From contig NC_084891.1 of the NCBI RefSeq assembly GCF_958979055.1, forward strand, positions 29,136,001 to 29,200,000: a DNA stretch of 64,000 nucleotides, read 5' to 3'. Positions within the stretch are counted from its first letter, which is position 1. Each line of letters opens with the position of its first letter. The notes beneath the pieces were generated by a model, which saw only the letters and a program-made list of their open reading frames with translations, ran no database searches and had not been told where the DNA came from. The position numbers were made by a program, and so were the translations under genes. Below are positions 1-11,009 of the stretch, piece after piece. The DNA comes from Alnus glutinosa. Taxonomy: Eukaryota; Streptophyta; Magnoliopsida; Fagales; Betulaceae.

Positions 1-119
1 TGCTGGTTTGTTGTTTTGGTTTTTTTCAAAGCTTGTACTCTCTCTGTTTCGATGGAACTTTGTACAGTTTTCTAATTTATATAGTTTCACTTTTACTTAT
101 TCATCGAAAAAAAAAAAAA
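1..119 (+). mobile_element. Probable LINE 3' tail with poly(A)
   Basis: A T-rich, non-coding stretch ends in a run of 13 A at about 107-119, followed directly by another LINE's ORF1 remnant. This resembles the 3' UTR and A-tail of a plant L1-type LINE, but the body lies outside the window, so the family is an inference. Confidence 0.4.
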
Positions 120-1226
120 TCACCGGTCCTCAATTACGTGAGCTGTTGAGATGGCCTAGACCACTTCCTTTGGAGGATGAAGAGTGGAAGATGTCTCATT
201 GGAAGGCTCATGTCTAAGAGGTGCATGCAAAAGGAAGTCTTTCGACTACTGATGTCGCGGTTGTGGAAGACTGTGGGCAATGTGGTGTTCAAAGAGCTTC
301 ATGAAAATCTCTGGCTTATTGAATTTTCCACAGAGTCCGACAAGCACCGAGTTAAAGATGGATGACCATGGTTGTTCAATGGCAGTTTCCTCGTGCATAA
401 GGAGATTGAAGACAGCATTCCACCAACACAAATGGACTTTACACATTCTCCATTCTGGGTCCAAGTGCACGACATGCCTTTTGTGTACAAGAATATTGGG
501 GCAACCTTAGGAGCGGTGGGGGACGTGGACGTAACGGGAGATGGAGTTGGGTGGGGTCGTTGCCTGGACATTAGGGTCCACCTGGACTTGACAAAACCAT
601 TGAATAGGGGACGCACACTCAACCTCAATGGGAAATCTGTTTGGGTGACCTTCAAATACGAGAAGTTACCCCAATTTTGTTATACGTGTGGACGAATCTT
701 CCATGCACAACAGAGTTGCACCGGCAGAGGAGGAGTCTGGTTAAATAATGATGCACCAGCCAAGCAATGGGGGATTTGGTTGAGAGCCGATGATCTTCGG
801 TACAAGAAGAGTGGACCAATGTGTGCAGACTCGAGGCCAATCGGAAGCAAAAATGGTGGGAAGGCTTCCTCTAAAGATATTCTAAATACAACCCACGTTC
901 TTCATACACATTCTTCAGCCACGTGCATGCCAAAGTGCTTGCCAAACATACACGTGTTCTATAAGGGTCATCACCATCGGCATGTGCAAGATCCGCTTTC
1001 CACGTCTCCCTTCTCTTGGCTCTTCTTCGGCCTTCACCTTGCTGCAAGCCTCATGAGATCAGACACCTTCCAGGCCATTCTCCACACTTGTCTGCATATT
1101 CTTGTAAGTGTTTCAATCATAGTGTCCACTTGTATGTTTATCCCAGGGAAACAAGGCACAGCTAGTAGATCTCATGTTTACAGGGCGGGCCACACGTATG
1201 GGTCCTGGCTTCGTTTTCGCATGTAG
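120..1226 (+). pseudogene. LINE ORF1 remnant (DUF4283 plus CCHC zinc knuckle)
   Basis: This is a broken copy of the nucleic-acid-binding ORF1 protein of a plant L1-type LINE. Its reading from about 189 to 840 parallels ORF1 of the full LINE at 22.1 kb residue by residue: a DUF4283-like core, then a knuckle with the pattern CYTCGRIFHAQQSC, then the QWGxWLRADD block. A TGA codon at 363-365 replaces an arginine codon that is present in the other copy. The open frame runs to 1226, but after about 850 it no longer matches the other copy and may be unrelated sequence read through. The 5' end is missing, and no ORF2 follows. It is a dead fragment on the same strand as the tail before it. Confidence 0.8.
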
Positions 1227-1645
1227 CCAGTGAATTTTCTCACCCTTTCTTCATCAACTTAATAACTGGGACGTCGCCGATGTTCTGTCGGAGACCGGAC
1301 TTAGATGAGACGGATGGTGGAGATCAAACGACGTCGACGTGGGAGGTTGAAGGTGGCATGGTTTATGGTTTTTGTTTTCAATTTTTTTTTTTTTTGAGAG
1401 AAAGAGTTGAGGGGCAAAACGGGTAGTGTGGCTTAAGTAAGTCACGTGATTGCGATTCCGTCTGGTTTTAACGCCTAAACCAAACGGAATACTCTAAAGT
1501 GAGGGTTTAGGATAATTGAATACTCGGGTTCGACAAATTTTGAAGTTTAGTATCCTTTCGTCAAAACGGCCTATAGTTCGATACCCTTTTGTGAAGTTTC
1601 CCCTTGATTTTAAGTTTTTTTTTTTTTTAGTAGTAATAGTAGTAA
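1227..1645. other. Intergenic, no gene seen
   Basis: There is no credible coding region. A T-run lies at 1382-1396 and another at 1615-1628. The stretch ends with the 9-bp sequence TAGTAGTAA (1637-1645), which is the left target duplication of the MITE that follows. Confidence 0.6.
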
Positions 1646-1804
1646 GAGTAATGATTCACTGCCACTTAAATATACAACTTTTCACAATCTTGCCTATGTG
1701 GCAATGTGGTCTCTCACCTTAATTTATTTTTAAAAAATAAAAAAATTCAAAAAGTAGTGGGAGACCACCTTGCCACATAGACAAGGTGGTGAAAAGTTGT
1801 ATCT
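1646..1804. repeat. 183-bp Mutator-type MITE, copy 1, left 159 bp
   Basis: The inverted-repeat element begins GAGTAATGATTCA, and its arm folds back on the sequence at about 1760-1800. The other 24 bp lie at 13135-13158, beyond the CACTA transposon. Together the two parts make 183 bp, exactly the length of copies 2 and 3. The 9-bp TAGTAGTAA is present on both outer sides (1637-1645 and 13159-13167). A 9- to 10-bp target duplication with a terminal G is typical of Mutator-like MITEs. No coding capacity. Confidence 0.88.
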
Positions 1805-2560
1805 CACTACAAAAAAATTAGGTATTTAGGGTCTTTTTTTTTCACTACCTTTTGCAAAAAGGTTGTGAATTGCATAAAATCACTACCTTTTACAAAAATG
1901 ACTTCTTTAATTGCAGAGTATCACTACCTTTTACAAAAATGACTCCTTATCTAAGAGATAAAGTCCTATTTTAAGGAAGCCGTTAGAATCAGGGTCTTTA
2001 AGTCTTTTTTTCCTACTACCCTTCAATAAAGTGATGTAATATACAGAGTTTTAACTACTTTTGGATGAATATTACGCTGCCTTATTAGAAAGGTCTCAAA
2101 ATTCTCTTGAATTTCGTCAGAATAAAATATTACTCATTGAAGAGATAGATTAAAATTAATTTGAAATACATTTTCGTGGATAATTTTTTTTATTTTTAAA
2201 CAAAAGAAATTTAAAAAAAAAAAAAAATTCCTAAATAGCCATATGATATGATACAGTCAAGAAAGTTTGAAACTTGACCATTGGAGCAATATATCCTAAA
2301 CTGACGTCCTTGTTCTTTCCAAAAAAAAAAAAAAAAAAAAAAAAAGTAAAAACCTAAATAGGCAATAGCCATCTGATATGATATGGTCAAGAAAGTTTGA
2401 ATTCAAACTTGACCATTGACCAGTTATTTCTCCTAAAACTGACGCCTGCTCTTTCAAAAAAAAAAAAAAAAAATCCTAAATAGCCATAAAACTGACGTCC
2501 TTGCTCTTTCAAACAAAAAAAAAAAAAAAAAACAAAACAAATTACGTCCCTGCCTATTCA
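1805..2560. repeat. CACTA left subterminal repeats and A-tract units
   Basis: Short repeats of CACTACCTTTTACAAAAATG recur at about 1840-1940. From about 2230 to 2530 a unit that starts CCTAAATAGCCAT and ends TGACGTCC...CTCTTTC plus a long A-run is present two and a half times. In known CACTA elements such arms bind the TNPA-type protein; that role is inferred here. Confidence 0.7.
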
Positions 2561-2642
2561 CTAGAGTCATGAGTACTACAAGTTAGATGTGATGATGATG
2601 AGTCATTTCTCAGAGGACTTCAAGTCCAGTTTGAAGACTCAA

Positions 2643-2673
<31 letters not shown>

Positions 2674-3150
2674 CGTAGAAGCACTACTTTCGTAAAAGGG
2701 ACGTGCGTTTGCTGAGTCCTTCTTCAAAGGACTTGTACTCAAGTCCGAATTCTCACTTTCGTGGAGGACTGAAGACGTGTGCTGGCCAGAGTTATCGTCG
2801 TGGGTTGAAGACGTGAAGGAATGAAGACGTGCTACACGCAAAGGACGTGGGTTGAAGCCGTGATTAAGCTGAAAGACGCAGGACTTGCAGACGATTTGCT
2901 ATGTGTCGCTAAGTATCCCCACGATGATATAAGACGCCAGGTATCCCACGTTGCCATGTATTTCGTAGAAACGGGCGGGTGAATTTTACACTTCCCGCTC
3001 GATCTCTTACTCTGCCTTGCTAGCCTCCCTCACTGATAACAATATCAGTGCATAGCAAGTCGCAAACAGCCAAAAAAATCCCTCTCCACCACCGTTGTGT
3101 CTAGACGTCGTCAACTTGGATCGCTAGCTAGCTGCCATTTAAAAAATTCT
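2561..3150 (+). promoter_or_regulatory. CACTA promoter region and probable 5' leader exon
   Basis: This part of the arm is less AT-rich and carries repeated GAAGACGTG and AAGGACTTG/GGACGTG words (about 2620-2880), then a pyrimidine-rich, leader-like stretch (about 2990-3120). A candidate splice donor, TCT|GTGAGT, lies at 3151. No open frame of note is present. It probably holds the transcription start and first non-coding exon of the TNP2 gene; the exact start is not visible. Confidence 0.45.
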
Positions 3151-5018
3151 GTGAGTTTCTCCTCTAGCTGATCTCTTTCATATTCCATCCTATGATTTCT
3201 CTTTATTACAAATGCTAGTGAGATATTTGGGAAAGATGACGCTGTAGTTCTTATTAGATTCTGGTTTAGGTGTAATTAGTGTATTTGGGTTATAATTGTT
3301 AACCGGTAGAACATATTTCGTCCTTGCATTTCTCTTGATTACAAATGCTAGCTAGTGAGGTATTTGGGGAAAATGGTGCTGGATAACTATTACATTCTGA
3401 TTTAGGTGTAATTAGTGTATTTGGGTTATAATTGTGAACCAAGCATGCAATAAATCATCATGGAGACAATTAGAAATTCCCAGAAATACAGCATGTAAAT
3501 GTGCAATATATGTACTGCTTCCGTGAGAATTTTATCATGCAAACACCCTATAATCTCTAAGCCTAACCAAAGATCATTATAAAGTTATGTTTATCCATTA
3601 AATGCTGCCATATATACTCCTCAATTCTCTGAAAATGTCCCCCCTTGTTGAATGAAAAACAAGCCTTTTTTAGGAAACAAAAAAGGGCTTCCATGTTATA
3701 TTTAAATGATCTAAATACACCCTAGATGTTTTGGACAGTTAAAATCAATTCAATTTCATTTACTTTCACAATGCCTTAAGCTCTCGTGGAGAGTGAGAGC
3801 AAAATCCATTGCTTAGTTATTATCATTGGGGCCCATCTAAGAGTAGCTTCAGTTTATTAAATATATAAAACTATGGATGTCTACAATTTGATGTACAAAA
3901 AATTGAAATATTCTCTTTGGACTAGAGCGTTATTCCTATTCTTAAGAAGAATGGTGTTTATGCTTTATAGTGTTTTGGAACTTTGGAGTTTAAATATTTT
4001 TAGAACGCTTATGCACATAGCATGGACTGTGTGCATATGAAAATGCCTAACATTGCCTGTAGGTATGGCCCTCTGTAGCCAAAACAAGAACAACGAAATA
4101 TTGCCTTAATAAAAATCCTTTCACACCACTTTAAAATGCTTCCAAATTTTTCTATCTTTTCGACCTCTCTAATCCTGTGATATGAGTTCCAATGCAAGAG
4201 ATCCAAAGAAAAAATACATACTATAAGTAAAAGGTAGAACCATAAATATATCTCCCATCCCCGCATGCAAGACCCAACTCGAAAATATGTAAAAACAAAA
4301 AATTATTGAAAGAATTCACTGGTCGAAGGTGAAATATTATGATTGGGACTTCTGAACCAATGTTGTGGCTGTCATTTATCTTTGAATTTCACTCTCTAGT
4401 TCTATCATATGGAAATCCCAATTTAACCATAGCCTAACAAGGATTTTTCTTCTTAACCTCAAATATGTACCTTGAGTTTGCATGTATAGTATATGTGTGT
4501 GTGTGTGTGTGTGTATTTATATATATAGTTTTAGATTTTAATTAAGGTTCTCTCTCACTGAGTTCATGATGAATAAAAAGAAAGTTTAGAGATTTCATTT
4601 CCCCACCCTGACATCAAGAAGTTTGACAATGAAATATTACTCCCTTTGACCGTCAGTTTAAAAAAGCTACCTTCTCATGAATTGTAGATGTAATAAATGA
4701 ATTTATTTTCAATTAAGACCAGCTTTTGCTACCTCAAATTTTTAAAATGTTACAAGCATTAATGCTATTCTTCCGTTATGTTTTTAACGGTGACAAGCAT
4801 TACCTTTTCCCCTCGAGGCTCAATATGTTGTTTGGCCAAAGGACTTTCAGCTGTACCTACTCCAAAATCCCATCTAAGATTGAAATTTAAGAAACAAAAG
4901 GTAGAAAAAGAATGGTATAGAATATGGTTTTACATTAAATATGCATATATAGCATGACGTGCTTCTACCGTGTTAAATTTCTTGTTGTAAAGTTAATGGT
5001 ATTTTTATCTTAATCTAG
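3151..5018 (+). other. Probable 5' UTR intron of the TNP2 gene
   Basis: A candidate donor at 3151 (GTGAGT) and an acceptor ending at 5018 (TTAATCTAG) bracket 1.87 kb of AT-rich sequence without a coding frame. The ATG follows seven bases later in a good context (GCCATGG). Inside is an imperfect direct duplication of about 110 bp (about 3194-3303 and 3331-3440) and a (TG)n run near 4494-4513. Confidence 0.45.
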
Positions 5019-5025
5019 TGAAGCC

Positions 5026-8000
5026 ATGGATAAGAGTTGGATGACAGAGCATAGAACTTCGAAAAAGTATATGGACGGTGTTAAATCTTTCGTGGAATTT
5101 GCAGCAGTAAATACTAAGACACCTGGGTTCATGTTGTGCCCATGTAAGAGATGTTGCTTTCGCAAGACACTACGACAACAAGTTGTTCATGACCATTTGA
5201 CGTCGGGGGCGGGAATTTTGCAAGGTTACACCGATTGGTATATGCATGGGGAAAACATTAGCACACCCATTCATAGGGAGCCGAGTCATGTAGGCTATAG
5301 TGTGTCACCCGTTGATGAGATGTCAACACATGAAGGGTCAACAACTGGAATGCATGCCATGTTGCATGATGTCTTCACTATGCACGATTCTCGAGTAGAC
5401 GTGGATCCCACTGAAGTGGAAGAAGATCTTGAGGGTCCCGATGAGAATGCTAGGAAGTTCTATGAAATGCTTAAGGATGCTGATAAGCCCCTCCATGATA
5501 ACACAAAACATAGTAAATTGGGGGCCATTGTACGTCTCTATAGTTTGAAGTGTATGGGTGGATTGAGTAATGCGTTGTTCACCTTTTTGCTTGAATTTAT
5601 CAATGAGTTGATTCCAACCGAATCACCATTGCCAAAAGACACATATGAAGCGAAAAAGTACATGAAGGACTTGGGACTTGAATATCAGAAGATCCCGTGT
5701 TGCCGTAATGGTTGTATGTTATTTTGGAAGGAGTCCGAGAATTTAGAAAACTGTACAACATGCAAAATGTCTAAGTGGAAGGAAGATAATGGTATGATTG
5801 ATGGGACGTCTCGAAAGCCAAAAAAAAAGCCAGCGAAGGTCTTGCGATGGTTTCCATTGATACCTAGGTTACAAAGGTTGTTTATGTCACATCATACAGC
5901 ATCGCACATGCAGTGGCATGCTAACGAGCGCACAAAAGATGGTGTCCTAAGGCATCCGGCCGATGGTGAAGCTTGGAAGACATTTGATGAACGGTATCCT
6001 GATTTTGCCTCAGAACCACGCAATGTTAGGCTTGGCCTAGCGTCAGATGGATTTAACCCTTACGGAAACATGAGTACTTCCCACAGTATTTGGCCAGTTA
6101 TGTTGGTAACATACAACTTTCCTCCTTGGATGTGTATGAAACAACCTTATTTTATGTTATCCTCAATTATCCCAGGTCCAAGAGCACCAGGAATGAATAT
6201 AGATGTATACCTACAACCTCTAGTACACGAATTGATGGAATTGTGGGATGTCGGTGTTACTACTTATGATGTATCATCGAAGAAGAAGTTTACGATGCGT
6301 GCAACATTGATGTGGACAATTAATGATTTTCCCGCATATGCCGATTTGTCTGGATGGAGTACAAAAGGCCCTCATGCATGTCCCTGTTGTATGGATTCAA
6401 CTCATTCTATCTGGTTAACTTATGGGAGAAAATATTGTTATATGGGGCATAGGAGATGGCTGCATAAGGATCATAGGTGGAGAAAGATGAAGAAATCTTT
6501 CGATGGTACAAAAGAAGCGGGAACAAAGCCTGTGACGCCAAATGGTGATGAGCTAATGAGACAGTTAGAGGGTGTAGAATCTTTGTTTGGGCACTCTATG
6601 GGCAAAAGACCAAGAACTGATTCCTCGATCAACAAAGAGAAAAGTATTTGGAAGAAGCAAAGTATTTTCTTCAGACTCCCCTACTGGAGACATAACTTGT
6701 TGCGTCATAACCTTGATGTAATGCACATTGAAAAAAATGTGGTTGATAATATTCTTGGAACGTTGTTGGACATGAAGGGGAAAACAAAGGACAACGACGA
6801 AGCACGTATGGACCTTCAAAAAATGAATTTAAGACCTAATCTGCATCAGGTTACCACAGAGCAAAACAAGACATACTTTCCCTCTGCTTGCTTCACAATG
6901 TCTAAGGAGCAGAAATATAACTTTTTAAAGGTCATACAGGATGTAAGAGTGCCAGATGGGTACGCTTCAAATGTGTCACGTTGTGTTAAACTCAAGGAAC
7001 ATACTATGGGAGGGATGAAAAGTCATGACAGTCACATCCTCATGCAACAACTGCTGCCGGTTGCCCTACGCGGTTCCTTACCAAAGAATGTTGTAGAACC
7101 TTTGATACAGTTGTCTGGGTACTTCAGGGAGATATGTTCCAAAACAATGCGGTTAGAGGATTTGGATCGTCTTGAGTCTCAGATCCCCATCATATTATGC
7201 CAACTGGAACAAATATTCCCACCGGGCTTTTTTACCTCGATGGTGCATGTTGTTGTACATCTAGCTACTGAATGTAAACTAGGTGGACCGGTCCACTTTA
7301 GATGGATGTATCCTGCTGAGAGGTATTAGTTCTTGACTTGAAAAAGTTAATTATTAACATCACTTTTGTGCAACTGAGTGAGATTTTGCGTCATTATTAT
7401 AGGTGCCTTCATCAATACAAATGTAGCGTTCGCAACAAAGCTGCTCCAGAAGGCTCTATTGCAGAAGGGTACATAATGAATGAATTATTGACGTTTTGTT
7501 CTCGTTATTTAGAAAACGCACCCACAATTCACAATAGACCACCACGGAACCTAGAGGAATCAAGGGGAGCAGTTACTAATATCAATCTTGGGGGATTGAG
7601 CATGAAACAAGCACATCGATATATAGTTTTCAACTCTGACGATTTCCTACCGTTGCGCATGTGAGTTTCATAATTTTATTTACCAAATTGAGAAGTGTAC
7701 AAAGGATTATGAACATTAATGTAACGATTAGTTGTGATCTTTATGTAGGATGCACCTACAGATTCTAAGGGTTTCTCACGATGGATCTGAAAAGGATTTG
7801 CAAAATAAGCATGTACAAGAATTTTGTGACTGGTACCTGGGTTATGTAAGTGTCATGTTGTGACTATTAATTTATATAACACCGGTAAGACTTACTTCCA
7901 CCACATTTATTTTAAATAATCACTCTGATGAACGTTATCCAATCATCAGGTTGACAGCTTGGATGAGGTACACAGAAATTATTTGGGGTCCAAGCTTGTT

Positions 8001-8582
8001 TGGCATGCAAAAGGACCTATGCAATCCGCTGTCTCATTTAACCGATATGTCACTAATGGCATGATGTTTCGGACTTTGGCTCATGATATTGGAAAGAGAA
8101 CTCAAAATAGCGGAGTAAGTGTGTCCACAATAGATGGCCCGACCTACTACGGCAAGCTAACTAACATAATTGAAGTGCAATATTATGATGGGACTCGATA
8201 TGTGATGTTCAAGTGTGATTGGGCGGATATAAAAAAAGATAAGGGGTACAAGGAGGATGGATATGGTATAGAATTAGTGAGCTTCAAACGCCTGATACAC
8301 ACGGGAGAGAGGATAAATGATGAACCCTTTGTATTATCTTCTCAGGTATCACAAGTCTATTATGTTGAGGATCCAAGGCACCCAGATTGGGCTGTTGTTG
8401 TTAAGACAAAACCACGAAATGTATACGATGTCGGCCAAGGGGAGGGTCTTGACGATGATGTTGGGGACTACCGTGAGAACGTGCCTTTCAATCTGAACAT
8501 GCTCCAAGAAACGAATGATTTTGGCAATGATGACGTTGATTGCGCTCAAAATGACGTAGATGTCACTGAAGTGGGATTGTAG
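5026..8582 (+). CDS. TNP2-type CACTA transposase, four exons, about 1,094 aa
   Basis: This is the catalytic transposase of the surrounding CACTA element; it is expected to act in the nucleus on the element's ends. Exons are 5026-7322, 7403-7660, 7749-7845 and 7950-8582; all junctions are GT-AG and the frame stays open to TAG at 8580-8582. Domains in order: a transposase-associated N-terminus with the CPCKRC cluster (about residues 1-80), the Transposase_tnp2 core (about 200-570, including the LDVMHIEKNV block), a DUF4218-like region spanning exons 1-2 (from about 670), and a DUF4216-like C-terminal region in exon 4 (GPTYYGKL, then CDW and HPDWAVV-type blocks). If intron 1 is retained, translation ends at 7329. 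The length and order fit intact family members. No stop or frameshift was seen in the spliced frame. Confidence 0.92.
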
Positions 8583-8734
8583 TAATGGTGAATAAACAAC
8601 AACCAGTTGAAATTACGAAGCAATGAAATAGTATTTAATATGTTGTATGCATATTCTTTCTCTTTTTAAAAATTATATTTTGGACAATTACATATTTTTA
8701 ATTGCATCTAACAAATTGAAATATGCAGGTATGA

Positions 8735-11009
8735 ATGGCACCCAATAAAAGACCAAGATTCCCTGCGTTCTCAAGAGTTGATAAAGGTAAAGAACCACTC
8801 GTTGGTTCATGTCCATCCTCTGATGACGACGAGACACAAGATCCTAATGCTGAATCTCCATACAGACCTGCATTTGAAGAGAATGATACTCTGTCTCATT
8901 CACAATTTGAAAAAGGATTTACTATGCCCCCCCCTCCACCGGGTTGGTACATGGGATGGGAGGATGCGTCACAACGTATTGGGTCCACCACCGTCGTACC
9001 CATTCCAGAGCGAAGTGAAAACCAACTGCCATCACCTTCCACCGGTGACCTACATGCATCTTTACGCACATCCACACCTGGTCTAGACACGGAACGGCCA
9101 CAACCACAGGTCGTTGGGCCGGGAGAGGTCCGCACTATTGGTATGTTGTAAAAATTCAAACTTTTTATTGAATTGTGTGGTTCATGTCTAACATCTATTA
9201 GATTTGAACTACAGATAGCGATGGTAGAGTGAATGTCAGGCCAATGCCTTCGCCTGCTAATGTTTGGCAGTTGCCACGAGGTGAAAGGGTAGTGATTGAA
9301 TTTAATGAAGGATGTCAGCCGGTTGGCCCTGGCAGTGAAAAATTGAGAAGCCTTGGGGGGAAGCTGATCAGAAGCAGTCAATTTAGCGAGTTAGAAACAC
9401 ATAATTGGAGGAGGGTATCAACTCAAAAGAAGGAAGATATTTGGGCTACTCTAATGGTAGGTAATGTTTGTTTTGTTACACTTGAAGCTACAAAATTATA
9501 ACATTATAATTGTCAATTTGTATGTAGTCAAAATTCCATGTTGAGACTAGTCAACAACTGAGTGAAATTAAAAGGATCACATTCATGGACCTGGGGAAAA
9601 AGAGGAAGGATTATAGGTATGGGATCAAGCATTCACTACAAATTAAGGAGGGTGAGACAGTTGAAGAAATCCTTGAATCGACGCCTACCAACCACGGGCT
9701 CCCTCCTGAAACTCTGGAAGTAATGGTTCGGAGATGGAAAAGTGAACTTGATAAGGTAATACATAACATGACTATTATGATGTATTATGATTTACATGCG
9801 TTCTATATCTCACTATGGTAATAAATAATATAGGAAAGGGCCAATGTAAACAAAGAAAGCCGGGCCTTGCAGAAATTTCACCACACCTCTGGGTCAAAAA
9901 GCTTTGCACGTCTTGCATATCAAATGGTACGTGTTTTATCCGGAACAAATATGTGTTGGCTTGATTTATTGTTTGACATTGTTGTATAAATATATGACTT
10001 TTTACATGCAGGAAAAAGAGTCAGGGTATACCCCGAATCGTAGCCAACTTTTTATGGTGACTCACAAAAAGAAGGACGGCAACCCTGTCAATGAAGAGGC
10101 TGCGAGGATGATGGTAAGTGTATTCACTTTATGAATATGCGTAAAGATCTATAGATGTACACATGCACATATTCTAATTAATTAGGTTAACGACAAAATA
10201 TATATAAGGTTTTCTATATTTTACAGGCCCAAATGGAGGAATTAATGTCGCGAGATGCTCCGACAAGTGGGGTACGTGCGAATGGGTCAATATCATGGTC
10301 ACCCGACGACCCATATGCACAAGTAATGGGCTCGGAACGGCCTGGCCATGTCCGTGGAGTTGGCTTCGGGCGTACTTCTGGTAGAGCAAGGTTCAATTTT
10401 AATGGGGCATCTACATCTAACAATCATGAAGGTTGTGCAAGTCAGATTAGTAGGTTGGAAACAACCGTGGATCAGATGCGAAACATGATTGATTTGCTTA
10501 TGCGGGAAAAGGATGTTCCATGGGCAGCGCGTGTCGGCAATGCCGCAAACATTCCAGGTACGACATTTCACTAATGTTAATGGTGTATTTTGTAGTATTT
10601 CTATTGTTAAGATTAAGTACTACGACAGTTTATTACAATGTTAATTCAGGTATCATCAATACCTAACATTGCTTTAATCAGCACATATATAGAAATATTA
10701 CAAGCAGCCAGTGTTAATTAACTAATATGGAGAAGAGTGCACTCTAAATTTAGGATATGAAATTACATCTTTTTGTCTTACATACTTTGTTGAATCCCCA
10801 AGAAAATGAACAACACATGGTAATTTGTTGTCAATGCTGTAAGAGCAAACTATACATATGAAAGTTTGTTGTCATGAGAATGTGTTACAATTAATTATGT
10901 AGGTGATGAAGACCCTATTGTTCGAAATGCGGATGTCGTGCAAGCGAGAGATGATGGTGGGGAAGAGGACAGCAGGACACCGGGTGAATTTTCGAACAAA
11001 TTTTATTAA
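8735..11009 (+). CDS. TNPA-like CACTA protein (Transposase_24), seven exons, about 502 aa
   Basis: This is the second CACTA protein, in known elements a DNA-binding partner for the subterminal repeats. Exons are 8735-9140, 9215-9456, 9528-9755, 9834-9926, 10012-10113, 10227-10557 and 10903-11009. The sum is 1,509 bases, divisible by three, ending in TAA. The N-terminal exon is acidic and proline-rich. Exons 4-5 hold the Transposase_24 signature: HHTSGSKSFARLAYQM, then GYTPNRSQLFMVTHKKKDG. Exon 6 has a short predicted coiled coil (QISRLETTVDQMRNMIDLL). The ATG at 8735 is chosen because the ATG four bases upstream opens a five-codon dead end. A splice acceptor (ATATGCAG, ending at 8728) just before it suggests splicing from upstream, as in En/Spm, where one transcript yields both proteins. 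The last exon could extend by other splicing; its end is the least certain. Confidence 0.85.

Noticed and set aside
850-1226. C-terminal part of the first LINE ORF1 frame as genuine protein
   Set aside because: It does not match the second LINE copy after about 850 and is His/Cys-rich in an unusual way; it may be unrelated sequence read through.
4009-4266. 85-codon minus-strand frame in the CACTA 5' intron
   Set aside because: AT-rich, no family match, and located within a probable intron on the opposite strand.
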